Assembly (NCBI RefSeq): GCF_001592085.1
Contig: NZ_BCWD01000018.1
Location: 1-47,659, forward strand
Direction of reading: 5' to 3'
Source of the DNA: Levilactobacillus senmaizukei DSM 21775 = NBRC 103853
Lineage (GTDB): Bacteria; Bacillota; Bacilli; Lactobacillales; Lactobacillaceae
DNA: 47,659 nucleotides
This document shows, piece after piece, positions 32,811 through 41,435 of the stretch. The notes under the pieces are model-generated. The model had not been told where the DNA came from. It worked only from the letters and a program-made list of their open reading frames with translations, and did no database searches. Position 1 is the stretch's first letter. Each line of letters opens with the position of its first letter. The position numbers were made by a program, and so were the translations under genes.

Positions 32811-32849
32811 AAAAAGACGAGTCGTTAGAAATAACGGCTCGCCTTTTTT
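32811..32849 (+). terminator. Terminator after histidine phosphatase gene
   Basis: A stem of about 16 bp with one mismatch, a wobble and a bulge (32811-32827 with 32832-32849), loop GAAA, ending in TTTTTT. Confidence 0.8.
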
Positions 32850-32988
32850 GAGGTCGATTTTTGATTGATAATCTGTAGCAGTGGAACCATGCCGGAAATC
32901 CACCGGCTAGGCCATCTCGTGATAAATATCCCTGCCTAAGGAACGATACCATACGGATAGTCGATACCGTCGTTATTAAACTGCCAAG

Positions 32989-33245
32989 CGTAGCCGGAGG
33001 GGGCCAACGTACACCCCCACCCAAACTCAGACGAGTGTTTGCAAAGGTCGTCAGTCGTAGCCGGAGGCCGGCAGGAAGGGTCCGGCTATGACGGCAATGT
33101 TGGTCGGTGGTCTGCCGACTTACTGTGCGGGGCGAGCTTGGAGACCTGCGGGTTTGGCAGGGCTGCAAGTCGAGGTGTAAGCCCGCTCTTTGGCTGGAAC
33201 CGACCCCATAGCGGGCGCCCTTCCTGGCGGCCGGAGGCGGCCAAC
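32989..33245. repeat. GC-rich, self-complementary non-coding element
   Basis: This stretch between two convergent operons is markedly GC-rich against its neighbours. Two 16-bp copies at its ends agree at 15 of 16 positions: 32993-33008 and 33230-33245 (GCCGGAGGxGGCCAAC). A 12-mer, CGTAGCCGGAGG, is repeated at 32989 and 33056. Inside, 33066-33090 pairs with 33207-33232: 14 of 15 bp, then nine more pairs. Nested within are GGTCGG (33102-33107) with CCGACC (33200-33205) and GCGGGTTT (33148-33155) with AAGCCCGC (33179-33186). No reading frame looks coding. It could be a structured RNA or a dispersed repeat; the strand is undecided. Confidence 0.65.
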
Positions 33246-33260
33246 ATCAATAGAAGAGCA

Positions 33261-33303
33261 AACAAAAACCCGCCAAGCTCCTCACAGTGAGCTAAGCGGG
33301 TTT
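33261..33303 (-). terminator. Terminator of the opp operon
   Basis: AAACCCGC (33266-33273) pairs with GCGGGTTT (33296-33303), and an inner AGCTC/GAGCT pair adds five more. On the minus strand TTTTTGTTTG follows. It stands 6 bp after the oppF stop. Confidence 0.9.
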
Positions 33304-33308
33304 CGTAT

Positions 33309-34268
33309 TTAGTCTTTGATCAATGACGCTTCATGGGCCCGCCTGGTGTACATGGCGATTTCATCATCGGCCGCACGAACCCAGTGCCGTGGCGAAATTT
33401 CCACCATGTGACGGGACTTGCCATCGTTCTCTTGACTGCCATCATAGGCAATCTCTTGGCGAGTCCGTTCGAACTCGGGATCAGGAACTGGCACCGCTGA
33501 CAACAAACTCTTAGTGTAGTCATGCAGCGGGTGCGCGTAGATTTCATCGGAATCAGCAATTTCCAACATCCGGCCATAGTGCATCACACCAATTCGGTCG
33601 GAGATATACTTCACCATCGAAAGGTCATGGGCGATAAACAGGTAAGTTAAGCCCTGCTCCCGTTGCAGCTTCTTCATCAGGTTGACCACTTGGGCTTGAA
33701 TCGACACGTCCAACGCGGAAATCGGTTCGTCAGCAATGACAAACTTAGGATCCACGGCCAACGCCCGGGCAATCCCAATCCGTTGCCGTTGCCCCCCAGA
33801 GAATTCGTGAGGGTACCGACTGGAGTGGTCCTTATTCAACCCAACGGTTTCCAGCAAGTCTTCAACCCGCTTAGAACGATCGGCATCGTCCTTTGCTAAA
33901 TGGTTGATATCGATCCCTTCGGCCACAATATCCTTAACCTTCATCCGTGGATTCAAGGAGGCATATGGGTCTTGGAAGATCATTTGCATATCTTGCCGGA
34001 ACTCGCGGTGATCGGCGGCACTAGTGAAAGTGTCCACGTTTTTCCCGTTAAACAGGATTTCACCATCAGTTGGTTCGTAGAGGTGAATAATAGCCCGACC
34101 AGTGGTGGTCTTACCAGAACCAGATTCACCAACTAAGCCAAAGGTTTCGCCCCGGTAGATGTCAAAGGAAATGTCATCAACGGCCCGGACTTCATCGGGC
34201 TTGCCCACGTTGAAGTATTGCTTGAGGTGCTTCACTTCGAGGATTTTCTCGGCATTTTCATAGTCCAT
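33309..34268 (-). CDS. oppF: Oligopeptide ABC transporter, ATP-binding protein OppF
   Basis: A 319-residue ATPase subunit of the Opp importer. Walker A is GESGSGKTTT (about residues 47-56), the ABC signature is FSGGQRQRIG (about 156), Walker B is FVIADEP with the catalytic glutamate, and the H-loop is IAHDLSMV. The C-terminal extension after residue 240 has the oligopeptide-transporter type region (PVPDPE). It pairs with OppD as the nucleotide-binding heterodimer at the cytoplasmic face. Its start overlaps the oppD stop by one base (TAATG). It is the last gene of the operon before the terminator. Confidence 0.95.
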   Translation of the reverse strand: MDYENAEKILEVKHLKQYFNVGKPDEVRAVDDISFDIYRGETFGLVGESGSGKTTTGRAIIHLYEPTDGEILFNGKNVDTFTSAADHREFRQDMQMIFQDPYASLNPRMKVKDIVAEGIDINHLAKDDADRSKRVEDLLETVGLNKDHSSRYPHEFSGGQRQRIGIARALAVDPKFVIADEPISALDVSIQAQVVNLMKKLQREQGLTYLFIAHDLSMVKYISDRIGVMHYGRMLEIADSDEIYAHPLHDYTKSLLSAVPVPDPEFERTRQEIAYDGSQENDGKSRHMVEISPRHWVRAADDEIAMYTRRAHEASLIKD

Positions 34269-35368
34269 TATTGCTTTTCCTCCTCTTCTTCAACCGGACC
34301 CTGAGTCCGTTGCTGTGCTAACAATTCCTTATGCATCGCGGCGTACTTCTTTTGCCGTTCGACAATTTGTTCTGGTGGCGTAACCTTGGGTGCGTCCGGA
34401 TGAAGCAACCAGGTTGCGGCGTAGTGTGTATCGGAGACCTTAAAGAATGGCGGTTCTTTCTCCGTATCAATCTTCAAGGCGTACGCGTTCCGGGCCGCAA
34501 AGGCGTCGCCCTTTGGTGGATCCAATAAGTCAGGTGGCGTCCCCGGAATCGATGGTAACTCGTCACCACCGGTATCCAAGGTTGGCATGGAACTCAGTAA
34601 GCCCCACGTATATGGATGCTTAGGATTGTAGAAGATTTCATCGACGGTACCGTATTCCACGATTTTACCCGCGTACATCACGGCCACTCGATCGGCCATC
34701 CCGGCAACCACCCCTAAGTCATGGGTGATAAAGATGATAGACGTTGAAATCTTATCCTGGAGTTCCTTCATCAAATTCAAGATTTGTGCTTGAATTGTCA
34801 CGTCCAACGCGGTCGTTGGTTCGTCGGCGATCAGAATTTCTGGGTAGTTAATCAGGGCAATGGCAATAACGATCCGTTGCCGCATCCCCCCTGAGAATTG
34901 GTGAGGATAGTCGTTGATCCGATTCTCGGCATCGGTAATCCCAACCAGCTTCATCATTTCCAAGGCTTGGGCCAAGGCCTTTTCCTTCTTCATACCCTTA
35001 TGAATTATGAGTGGTTCGGCAATTTGCCGACCAATCTTCATGGTAGGGTCCAAAGAAGTCATCGGGTCTTGGAAGATTTCGGCAATATCTTGGCCCCGAA
35101 TCTTTTCCATGTCGGCCTCACTCTTCTTGAGCAAGTCCTCCCCTTTGTACTTAATGGTGCCACTAGCAATGTCCGCGTTGTTGGCATTTAAGCCCATGAT
35201 TGTCCGTGTCGTCACTGACTTACCGGAACCAGACTCCCCAACAATCGCAAGGGTTTCACCCTTACGCAAGTCGAAGCTGACATTCCGAATAGCCTTAACG
35301 TCACCGGCATAAGTCTTAAAGTTAACTTGTAAGTCGCGAACTTCCAAAATGTTCTTGTCGTTATCCAT
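34268..35368 (-). CDS. oppD: Oligopeptide ABC transporter, ATP-binding protein OppD
   Basis: A 366-residue ATPase subunit, longer than OppF, as usual. Walker A is GESGSGKSVTT (about 40-50), the signature FSGGMRQRIV (about 160), Walker B ILIADEPTTALD and the H-loop FITHDLGVV. The C-terminal third holds the oligopeptide/dipeptide transporter region and an acidic Glu-rich tail (VEEEEEK). It works with OppF to power peptide import. It starts 13 bp after the oppC stop and overlaps oppF by one base, so the four transporter genes are tightly coupled. Confidence 0.95.
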   Translation of the reverse strand: MDNDKNILEVRDLQVNFKTYAGDVKAIRNVSFDLRKGETLAIVGESGSGKSVTTRTIMGLNANNADIASGTIKYKGEDLLKKSEADMEKIRGQDIAEIFQDPMTSLDPTMKIGRQIAEPLIIHKGMKKEKALAQALEMMKLVGITDAENRINDYPHQFSGGMRQRIVIAIALINYPEILIADEPTTALDVTIQAQILNLMKELQDKISTSIIFITHDLGVVAGMADRVAVMYAGKIVEYGTVDEIFYNPKHPYTWGLLSSMPTLDTGGDELPSIPGTPPDLLDPPKGDAFAARNAYALKIDTEKEPPFFKVSDTHYAATWLLHPDAPKVTPPEQIVERQKKYAAMHKELLAQQRTQGPVEEEEEKQ

Positions 35369-35381
35369 GACGTTTCTTCAC

Positions 35382-36407
35382 CTACTCTTTCGTCCGGGGG
35401 TCAAATGCATCCCGCAAGCCATCACCTAACAGGTTAAAGGCTAACATGATAATAGAAAGAACCACTGCTGGCCACCACATTTGGTAAGGCAAGAACTGGA
35501 AGTTCTTTTGCCCATCGTTCAACAACGTCCCTAGTGATGCTTGAGGCGAAGAAATCCCAATCCCGATGTAAGACAAGGTTGCTTCGAAGAAGATCGCGTT
35601 AGGAATCGTGAACATGGTGTTAATGATGATGACACTGGAAAGGTTCGGCAACAGGTGTTTAAACGCGATTTTCATCGGGCGTTCACCCAGTGTTCTCGCC
35701 GCCAAGATAAATTCTTGTTCCTTCAATTCCAGCGTCTGCGCTCTGACTAGCCGGGCCATGTTGGTCCAAGACGTCAGGGCAATCGCAATGATAATGGAAA
35801 GCATCCCGGGCTTCAGAATCAGAATCAACAGAACGATCACCACTAAGTTAGGAATAGACAGGATGATTTCAATGACCCGTTGCATGAACGTGTCGATTCG
35901 ACCACCCTTCCAACCCGAGAACATCCCATACGCTACTCCAATTGTCAGGTCAAATAACGTGGCAACTAAGGCAATGATGAGGGAAACTCGCGTCCCGTAA
36001 AGGACCCGGGAGAAGAGATCTCGACCCAAGTAGTCGGTCCCCATGATGTAGTGGACATTGGATGCGCCCGCTTGTTTATAAGCATCAATCCGTTGGCCCG
36101 CTTGCACCAGCGTTCCGTTAAATCCGTTAATGTTAATCCCAGGAATCTTCGAAGGTAAGTTCGCATACGACGGGTTCGTCGCATTAGGATCGTGGGGTGA
36201 AACGAAAATGGACCCGAAGGCCATCAGGAAGACAATCGCCAAAACAATCAGGGATGCCCAGGCACCCTTGTTCTTCTTCAACCGACGCCATGCATCTTGG
36301 GCGAAGGTTAACGAAGGTGCGGCAATCTTTTCACTGTCCAGCGCTGCCCGGTCATCGGCTGAAATTGGCTTAAAGCTATCTTCAGGGAGTTTTACTGTAT
36401 CTGCCAT
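35382..36407 (-). CDS. oppC: Oligopeptide ABC transporter permease OppC
   Basis: A 341-residue permease with a cytoplasmic N-terminal arm of about 50 residues, six membrane segments and the ABC EAA loop (ILAARTLGERPMKIAFKHL, about residues 230-248) that contacts the ATPases. A long extracytoplasmic loop after the first segment carries MGTDYLGRDLFSR, a signature of OppC/DppC. AGGAGG lies in the 11-bp gap after oppB, 7 nt before the ATG. It forms the membrane pore with OppB. Confidence 0.95.
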   Translation of the reverse strand: MADTVKLPEDSFKPISADDRAALDSEKIAAPSLTFAQDAWRRLKKNKGAWASLIVLAIVFLMAFGSIFVSPHDPNATNPSYANLPSKIPGININGFNGTLVQAGQRIDAYKQAGASNVHYIMGTDYLGRDLFSRVLYGTRVSLIIALVATLFDLTIGVAYGMFSGWKGGRIDTFMQRVIEIILSIPNLVVIVLLILILKPGMLSIIIAIALTSWTNMARLVRAQTLELKEQEFILAARTLGERPMKIAFKHLLPNLSSVIIINTMFTIPNAIFFEATLSYIGIGISSPQASLGTLLNDGQKNFQFLPYQMWWPAVVLSIIMLAFNLLGDGLRDAFDPRTKE

Positions 36408-36418
36408 TTATTTACCTC

Positions 36419-37348
36419 CTAGTTAGCCTTTCCTGTAATCCGAATCCGTGGGTCAACGATTCCGTAAAGGATATCGGTGAACAACAGAACGACACATAGC
36501 ATGAATGAGTAGACAATCGTCAATCCCATGATAGTTGGGTAATCGTTAGTCAACACGGACTTAACGAATTGTTCCCCAATCCCAGGAATAGAGAAGATGT
36601 TTTCAACAACCATGGATCCCGTCATGATGTTAACCGCTAACGGACCGACGATCGTGATTAGAGGAATTAAACTGTTCCGCAACGCGTGATGGAAGATCAC
36701 ACCAGTCTTGCTCAGCCCCTTGGCTTTCGCTAACTCAATGTAATCCGAACTCAACACGTCGACCATTTCGGTTCGGACGAACCGGGCCGATTCAGCCAAC
36801 GGTTGCGCTCCCAAGGCCAATGTTGGCAACACCGTGTAGATGAAGCCACCCCATTCAGCGATTGGGAACCAACCGGCCTTTAACCCCAAGTAATATTGAA
36901 GTAAGACAGCCAAAACGAAGGAGGGAATTGAAATCCCTAAGATTGAAACAACCGTCGTGGTTGAATCAACCCAAGTGTTTTGTTTCATCGCACCGAAGGC
37001 CCCAACGATAATCCCAATGACGACACCGACGACCATAGCTTGCAGCCCAATCTGTAAGGAAGGCCCGATCCGACTTGAAATCAAGTAAGAGACCGGTTGA
37101 TCGCTGAATTGGAATGAGGTCCCGAAGTCCCCCTTAACCGCACCAGCGAGGTACAGAAGGTATTGCTGCCATACGGGTTTGTTCAGGCCATATTGTTCGT
37201 AAATTAACGCAATTTGACTCTTGGACAACTTCGCTTGGTTGGTCAGTGGCGTCCCGGGTAACAACTTCATCAGGAAAAACGTCACGGTAATAACGATGAA
37301 TAAGGTCAGGATCAGATAGAAGATCCGCTTTGCTAGGTACTTTGCCAT
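36419..37348 (-). CDS. oppB: Oligopeptide ABC transporter permease OppB
   Basis: A 309-residue permease with six membrane segments and the EAA loop (YIELAKAKGLSKTGVIFHH, about residues 205-225). The N-terminal AKYLAKRIFYLI start and DFGTSFQFSDQPV are typical of OppB. The ATG at 37348 has AGAGG 7 nt upstream; an in-frame TTG at 37363 overlaps that site. A gap of about 195 bp with an attenuator-like hairpin separates it from the last oppA, so the pore and ATPase genes are probably made in smaller amounts than the binding proteins. Confidence 0.95.
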   Translation of the reverse strand: MAKYLAKRIFYLILTLFIVITVTFFLMKLLPGTPLTNQAKLSKSQIALIYEQYGLNKPVWQQYLLYLAGAVKGDFGTSFQFSDQPVSYLISSRIGPSLQIGLQAMVVGVVIGIIVGAFGAMKQNTWVDSTTTVVSILGISIPSFVLAVLLQYYLGLKAGWFPIAEWGGFIYTVLPTLALGAQPLAESARFVRTEMVDVLSSDYIELAKAKGLSKTGVIFHHALRNSLIPLITIVGPLAVNIMTGSMVVENIFSIPGIGEQFVKSVLTNDYPTIMGLTIVYSFMLCVVLLFTDILYGIVDPRIRITGKAN

Positions 37349-37452
37349 TTGTTTACCTCTCAATCAGTAGACTTATTCGTTACCGTTAAGTTGTTAAACT
37401 TAACAAGAACTCCACGAAAACAACAAGATGATAAATGATTGCAATAATATCG

Positions 37453-37485
37453 AAAAGTAAGGACCAACTCGCGTCAATCCTTACT
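37453..37485 (-). terminator. Attenuator-like hairpin between oppA and oppB
   Basis: On the minus strand AGTAAGGA, a 14-nt loop and TCCTTACT (complement of 37456-37485) are followed by a short T run (TTTTCG). The eight-pair stem and short run suggest partial termination. Next to it, GTCGG-TTCG-CCGAC (complement of 37504-37517) forms a small hairpin with a TTCG loop that may protect the oppA mRNA end. Confidence 0.6.
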
Positions 37486-37543
37486 CCCCGATAAAGCTTA
37501 TTATGTCGGCGAACCGACGAGTAATAACAGAATTAATCGTGGC

Positions 37544-39169
37544 TTACTTAGAAATGTAAGCTTTACTGAAGTCCCAGTTGGCGCCGGTTGGGAAGTAAAT
37601 TAATCCCTTAACATCGGACTTAACCAATTGTGCCTTACCTTGTTGGTAAACCGGGATAATCCCTTGGTCGTTGAGGATGGTCTTTTGGGCATTGACCATG
37701 TCGTTCCAACGAGCGTCAGCATTGTTGGCATCCTTACCACTTGCGGCCTTAACATACTTGTCGTAAGCAGATGAAGACCATTTCCCGTTGTTGTAAGAGT
37801 TACCCGAGGTGAACAAGGATAAGAAGGAGATTGGGTCAGGGAAGTCGGCACCCCATGCAGAGATAACGGCATCGAATTGGCCATTTTGTGAACGACTCAA
37901 ACGGGTCTTGAACGGTAAGTTACTGTTCGTGACCTTGATGTTGCCTAACTTAGCCCATTGACTTTGGACAAACTCGGCGGAGTTCTTACCAGCCGGCGTA
38001 TCGTCAGCAAGTAAGGTCAAGGAGTAGTTTGACCGACCAGTTTCCTTCAAGGCTTCCTTCCAAAGCTTCTTAGCCTTGGTTAAGTCTTGTGTGGTCGCTG
38101 ATGGTACCGCAGCATCATCGTTGAAGTCCTTACCATTCTTAGTTGCTAAACCGGTTGAAACGAGGCCATCGGCAGCAGTTGAGCCGTCTTGCAAGACCTT
38201 GTTGACAAATTGCTTCCGGTCGATAGCCAATGATAAGGCTTGACGAGCCTTCTTGTTCTTCATCATTGTATCTTTCTTTTCGTTCATTTCAATGTAGAAG
38301 GTTGAAGCACTCTTCCGTTCAACGTATTGCTTGGAGTGCTTGTAGTTCTTAGGTTGTTGGCCACTCAGGTAAGTTGCATCCAACTTGCCACTCTGGTATT
38401 GACTCAAAGCCGTTTGTGGATCTTTAATCGTCTTGACGTTAATCTTCTTAAGTTTAACATTCTTGGCGTTCCAGTAGGAAGCGTTTTTACTCATCGTCCA
38501 ATTGTCAGACGTCCCGGTCCAGTAAGTCAGCTTGAACGGTCCGTTGTAGACGTTGTCCTGGGCCGTGGTAGCATATTTCTTACCGTACTTTTCAACAACT
38601 GACTGGCTTTGTGGGAAGAACATTGGGCTAGCAACTAAGGCTGGGAAATAGCTCGTTGCTTGCGTCAAGGTAACGACCACTTTGTAATTACCTTCCGCTT
38701 TAATCCCTAAGCTAGAGACGGGCTTCTTTTTAGCAATGATGGCGTTAGCGTTTTTAACTTGCGCATACATGTAAGCATATTGCGAAGCCGTCTTAGGATT
38801 AACGGTGCGTTGCCAGGCATAAACGAAATCTTTAGCGGTAACTGGCTTCCCATTACTCCATTTGGATTTACGAAGATTGAAGGTATACGTTTTTCCGTCT
38901 TTTGACTTGGAATAGCTCTTAGCCACACCAGGAAGCGTCTTACTATTCTTCCCAAACCGGAGTAAACCTTCACCAGTGTTGTTCATGGTTTCCCCGGAAA
39001 CCACGTCGGTAGCGGTTGATGCGTCCATTGAAGGTAATGCTGAACTTTCCATCCAATTTAACGTCTGTTTATCTGCTTCTGAACTAGATGACGAAGACCC
39101 ACACGCCGCTAGGAATACTGCGGAGAACAGCGCCACCGTCCCTAATTTGACTGCCGAATTAATTTTCAT
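37544..39169 (-). CDS. oppA: Oligopeptide-binding lipoprotein OppA, third copy
   Basis: A 541-residue extracytoplasmic solute-binding protein of family 5. It starts with a lipoprotein signal (LAAC, lipidated Cys23), a serine linker and then the cluster-C domain, with GLLRFGKNSKTLPGVAKSYSKSKDGKTYTFNLRKSKWSNG split over residues about 68-108. It captures peptides at the outer face and hands them to OppBC. GAGGGG lies 10 nt before the ATG. It is the copy nearest oppB; transcripts from its promoter could run into oppBCDF through the attenuator. It is very like the two copies upstream. Confidence 0.94.
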   Translation of the reverse strand: MKINSAVKLGTVALFSAVFLAACGSSSSSSEADKQTLNWMESSALPSMDASTATDVVSGETMNNTGEGLLRFGKNSKTLPGVAKSYSKSKDGKTYTFNLRKSKWSNGKPVTAKDFVYAWQRTVNPKTASQYAYMYAQVKNANAIIAKKKPVSSLGIKAEGNYKVVVTLTQATSYFPALVASPMFFPQSQSVVEKYGKKYATTAQDNVYNGPFKLTYWTGTSDNWTMSKNASYWNAKNVKLKKINVKTIKDPQTALSQYQSGKLDATYLSGQQPKNYKHSKQYVERKSASTFYIEMNEKKDTMMKNKKARQALSLAIDRKQFVNKVLQDGSTAADGLVSTGLATKNGKDFNDDAAVPSATTQDLTKAKKLWKEALKETGRSNYSLTLLADDTPAGKNSAEFVQSQWAKLGNIKVTNSNLPFKTRLSRSQNGQFDAVISAWGADFPDPISFLSLFTSGNSYNNGKWSSSAYDKYVKAASGKDANNADARWNDMVNAQKTILNDQGIIPVYQQGKAQLVKSDVKGLIYFPTGANWDFSKAYISK

Positions 39170-39232
39170 TAATATCCAACCCCTCTTAGTTGTTTGAGCA
39201 ATAAATTGACAACCTCAAATTTGATGTTTCCA

Positions 39233-39261
39233 ATTGTATATTAGAAAACAATTAAAATCAA
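39233..39261 (-). promoter_or_regulatory. Promoter of third oppA
   Basis: Minus strand: TTGATT (complement of 39256-39261), 17-bp spacer, TACAAT (complement of 39233-39238). The -35 box sits in GATTTTAATT, a variant of the palindrome found at the other oppA promoters. Confidence 0.75.
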
Positions 39262-39374
39262 TAACAAAAACTAATTTATTTTAACTTTTCATAAATAAAT
39301 ACCTCTATACCAGCGTTTTAACCGAAAAATTAAAATTTGATTTCACATTTTAAATACGATTATTCGCTATTTTT

Positions 39375-39389
39375 TGTATAGCATATACA
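39375..39389. promoter_or_regulatory. Dyad TGTATA-GCA-TATACA
   Basis: A perfect inverted repeat with a three-base centre, 114 bp upstream of the -35 box of the third oppA and absent from the other two oppA upstream regions. The rest of the 39262-39503 stretch is AT-rich and holds, besides a small CCGAC/GTCGG hairpin near 39460, nothing I can name. Confidence 0.4.
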
Positions 39390-39503
39390 GGTTTATGAGA
39401 ATTTTTTCGTTCAAACCTTTTAATTATTCAATTTTTCAAAATGATAAAAAATACGAGTCACCCGACAGTTGGTCGGTACACGTACCACCCAGTTAGAATG
39501 GCC

Positions 39504-39536
39504 AAAAAAAGAATCCGGGTTTGGTCCCGGACTCTT
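39504..39536 (-). terminator. Terminator of second oppA
   Basis: An 11-bp stem with one wobble (39509-39519 with 39526-39536), followed on the minus strand by seven T residues, 10 bp after the second oppA stop. Confidence 0.9.
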
Positions 39537-39546
39537 GATTTCTAGC

Positions 39547-41172
39547 TTATTTAGCAATGTAGGCTCGACTGTAATCCCAGTTGGCACCAACTGGGAAGTA
39601 GACGACACCCTTGACCTTTGACTTGAGTAATTGCGGAACCCCGGCTTGGTAAACCGGAATGATCCCTTGGTCTTTGAGCAGAACCTTCTGCGCATCGACC
39701 AGGTTTTGCCACCGAGCAGCTGGCTTGTTAGCATTCGTTACCGAAGCAGCCTTCATCAACTTGTCGTAAGACTTGTTGGACCACCGACCGTTGTTGTAAC
39801 TGTTCCCAGTAGTGAAGAGGGACAGGTCGGTTGATGGGTCTGGGTAGTCTGCGCTCCACCCACTAACAACGGCTTGGAATTGGCCATTTTGTGACCGGGA
39901 CAACCGCGTCTTGTAAGGAATGTTAGAGTTCGTTACCTTGAAGTCAGATAACTTGCTCCACTGACTTTGGATGTATTCAGTGGCACTCTTACCGGCTGGT
40001 GTATCGTCGGCTAACAGCGTCAGGGAATAACTCTTACGACCCGTTTCCTTCAACGCCTGCTTCCAAAGTGATTGGGCTTTCTTCAGATTGTGTGACGTAG
40101 CGGATGGCACCGTGGCCTCCGAAGCAAAGTCTTTGCCGTTGCGAATAGCTAAGCCACTGGAAACAATCCCAGTTGCGGCCTTAGAGCCATCTTGCATAAC
40201 CTTGTTCACGTATTGCTTCCGGTCGATGGCCATTGACAAGGCTTGACGAGCCTTCTGGTTCTTGAGCATCGTGTCCTTCCGTTGATTCAATTCAACGTAG
40301 GTAATCCGGGAACTGGTCCGTGAATGGAAGTCGTTATTATTCTTGTAGTTCTTTGGTTGTTGACCACTCAACGTGATCGCATCAAGCTTGCCACTCTGGT
40401 ATTGGCTTAGCGCGGTCTGGGGGTCCTTAACCGCACTGTACTTCACGTGTTGGAGCTTAACAACCTTCGCATTCCAATACTTTTTGTTCTTGGTTAAGGT
40501 CCAGTTGTCTGAGGTTCCAGACCATGACGTCAACTTGAAGGGACCGTTGTAGACGTTGGTCTTAGCATTACTAGCGTAATTTTTCCCGTACTTATCAACG
40601 GCACCCTTGTTAACTGGGTAGAAACATTGTTGAGCCACTAACGTTGGGAAGTAGCTAACTGGATGCGACAGCGTGACAACCAGCTTGTAATCTCCCGCCT
40701 TCTTCACGCCTAAGGCTGACGGATCCTTCTTGCCTGCCATGACGGCGTTAGCGTTCTTAATATCGCCATACAGGTAAGCGTATTGCGACCCGGTCTTAGG
40801 ATCGACCGTCCGACGCCAAGCGTAAATGAAATCTTGAGCTGTCAGCTTTTCACCGTTGCTCCAGACCGATTTCCGCAGGTTAAAGGTATAGGTCAGCCCA
40901 TCCTTGGACTTAGAGTAAGTCTTTGCTAACCCTGGCAAGGTCTTGCTGTTCTTACCAAATCGCAGCAAACCTTCACCAGTGTTGTTCAACGTTTCCCCGG
41001 AAATAATATCCGTGGCTTTCGCATTATCCATTGAGGCTAATGCTGATGTTTCCATCAGGTTCAAGGTCTGATCCTTGGCCTGACTACTACTGGACGAGTT
41101 CCCACACGCTGCAAGAATTACCGTTGCAAACGTGGCGACCGTCCCGAGCTTAATGGCTGATGTAACCTTCAT
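39547..41172 (-). CDS. oppA: Oligopeptide-binding lipoprotein OppA, second copy
   Basis: A 541-residue family 5 binding lipoprotein (LAAC, Cys23). It aligns with its neighbours over the full length but differs in the binding region, for example SALASMDNAKATDIISGETL near the N terminus, ESNIPY-type loops near residue 415, and SADYPDPSTDLSLF where the others read GADF.DPI.FL. A different peptide preference is plausible. AGAGGGG lies about 11 nt before the ATG. It is isolated by its own promoter (41225-41253) and terminator (39504-39536), so it is not simply part of the oppBCDF transcript. Confidence 0.93.
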   Translation of the reverse strand: MKVTSAIKLGTVATFATVILAACGNSSSSSQAKDQTLNLMETSALASMDNAKATDIISGETLNNTGEGLLRFGKNSKTLPGLAKTYSKSKDGLTYTFNLRKSVWSNGEKLTAQDFIYAWRRTVDPKTGSQYAYLYGDIKNANAVMAGKKDPSALGVKKAGDYKLVVTLSHPVSYFPTLVAQQCFYPVNKGAVDKYGKNYASNAKTNVYNGPFKLTSWSGTSDNWTLTKNKKYWNAKVVKLQHVKYSAVKDPQTALSQYQSGKLDAITLSGQQPKNYKNNNDFHSRTSSRITYVELNQRKDTMLKNQKARQALSMAIDRKQYVNKVMQDGSKAATGIVSSGLAIRNGKDFASEATVPSATSHNLKKAQSLWKQALKETGRKSYSLTLLADDTPAGKSATEYIQSQWSKLSDFKVTNSNIPYKTRLSRSQNGQFQAVVSGWSADYPDPSTDLSLFTTGNSYNNGRWSNKSYDKLMKAASVTNANKPAARWQNLVDAQKVLLKDQGIIPVYQAGVPQLLKSKVKGVVYFPVGANWDYSRAYIAK

Positions 41173-41224
41173 AAACTTCCGACCCCTCTATTATGTAATG
41201 CTTGGTAACTTGACGTTGCAAACT

Positions 41225-41253
41225 ATACTAAATTAAAAACAGATTAGAATCAA
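41225..41253 (-). promoter_or_regulatory. Promoter of second oppA
   Basis: Minus strand: TTGATT (complement of 41248-41253), 17-bp spacer, TAGTAT (complement of 41225-41230). The -35 box overlaps GATTCTAATC, a near-palindrome shared with the other oppA promoters. Confidence 0.78.
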
Positions 41254-41382
41254 TAGTGAATTTTAATTTCCGGTTACTGCCCTTTCTGATATCGCCGTCA
41301 TAACAACGTTTTAACTGATTATAATTTATTTTATCTAAGAACTTGATGATAAGGTAAGGGTAAGCTTCAATCGTTTTGATCC

Positions 41383-41414
41383 AAAAAAAGGCGTGGCACT
41401 TTGGCCACACCTTT
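41383..41414 (-). terminator. Terminator of first oppA
   Basis: An 11-bp stem with one wobble (41387-41397 with 41404-41414), loop of six bases, followed on the minus strand by seven T residues (41383-41389), 22 bp after the oppA stop. Confidence 0.9.
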
Positions 41415-41435
41415 CGTCAATCATTACTAATCAAT

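Noticed and set aside
32797-33168. Open frame of 123 codons on the minus strand, and another of 83 codons on the plus strand (33039-33290)
   Set aside because: Both overlap the GC-rich repeat element, lack convincing ribosome sites, have Arg/Pro/Gly-rich composition unlike neighbours and contain the terminator regions.
32993-33245. The element as an insertion sequence or a group II intron piece
   Set aside because: No transposase or reverse transcriptase frame is present, and no domain V-like hairpin was found; the end repeats are direct, not inverted as in most insertion sequences.
41228-41410. 60-codon frame between first and second oppA
   Set aside because: It lies across the terminator and promoter of the oppA genes and lacks a ribosome site.
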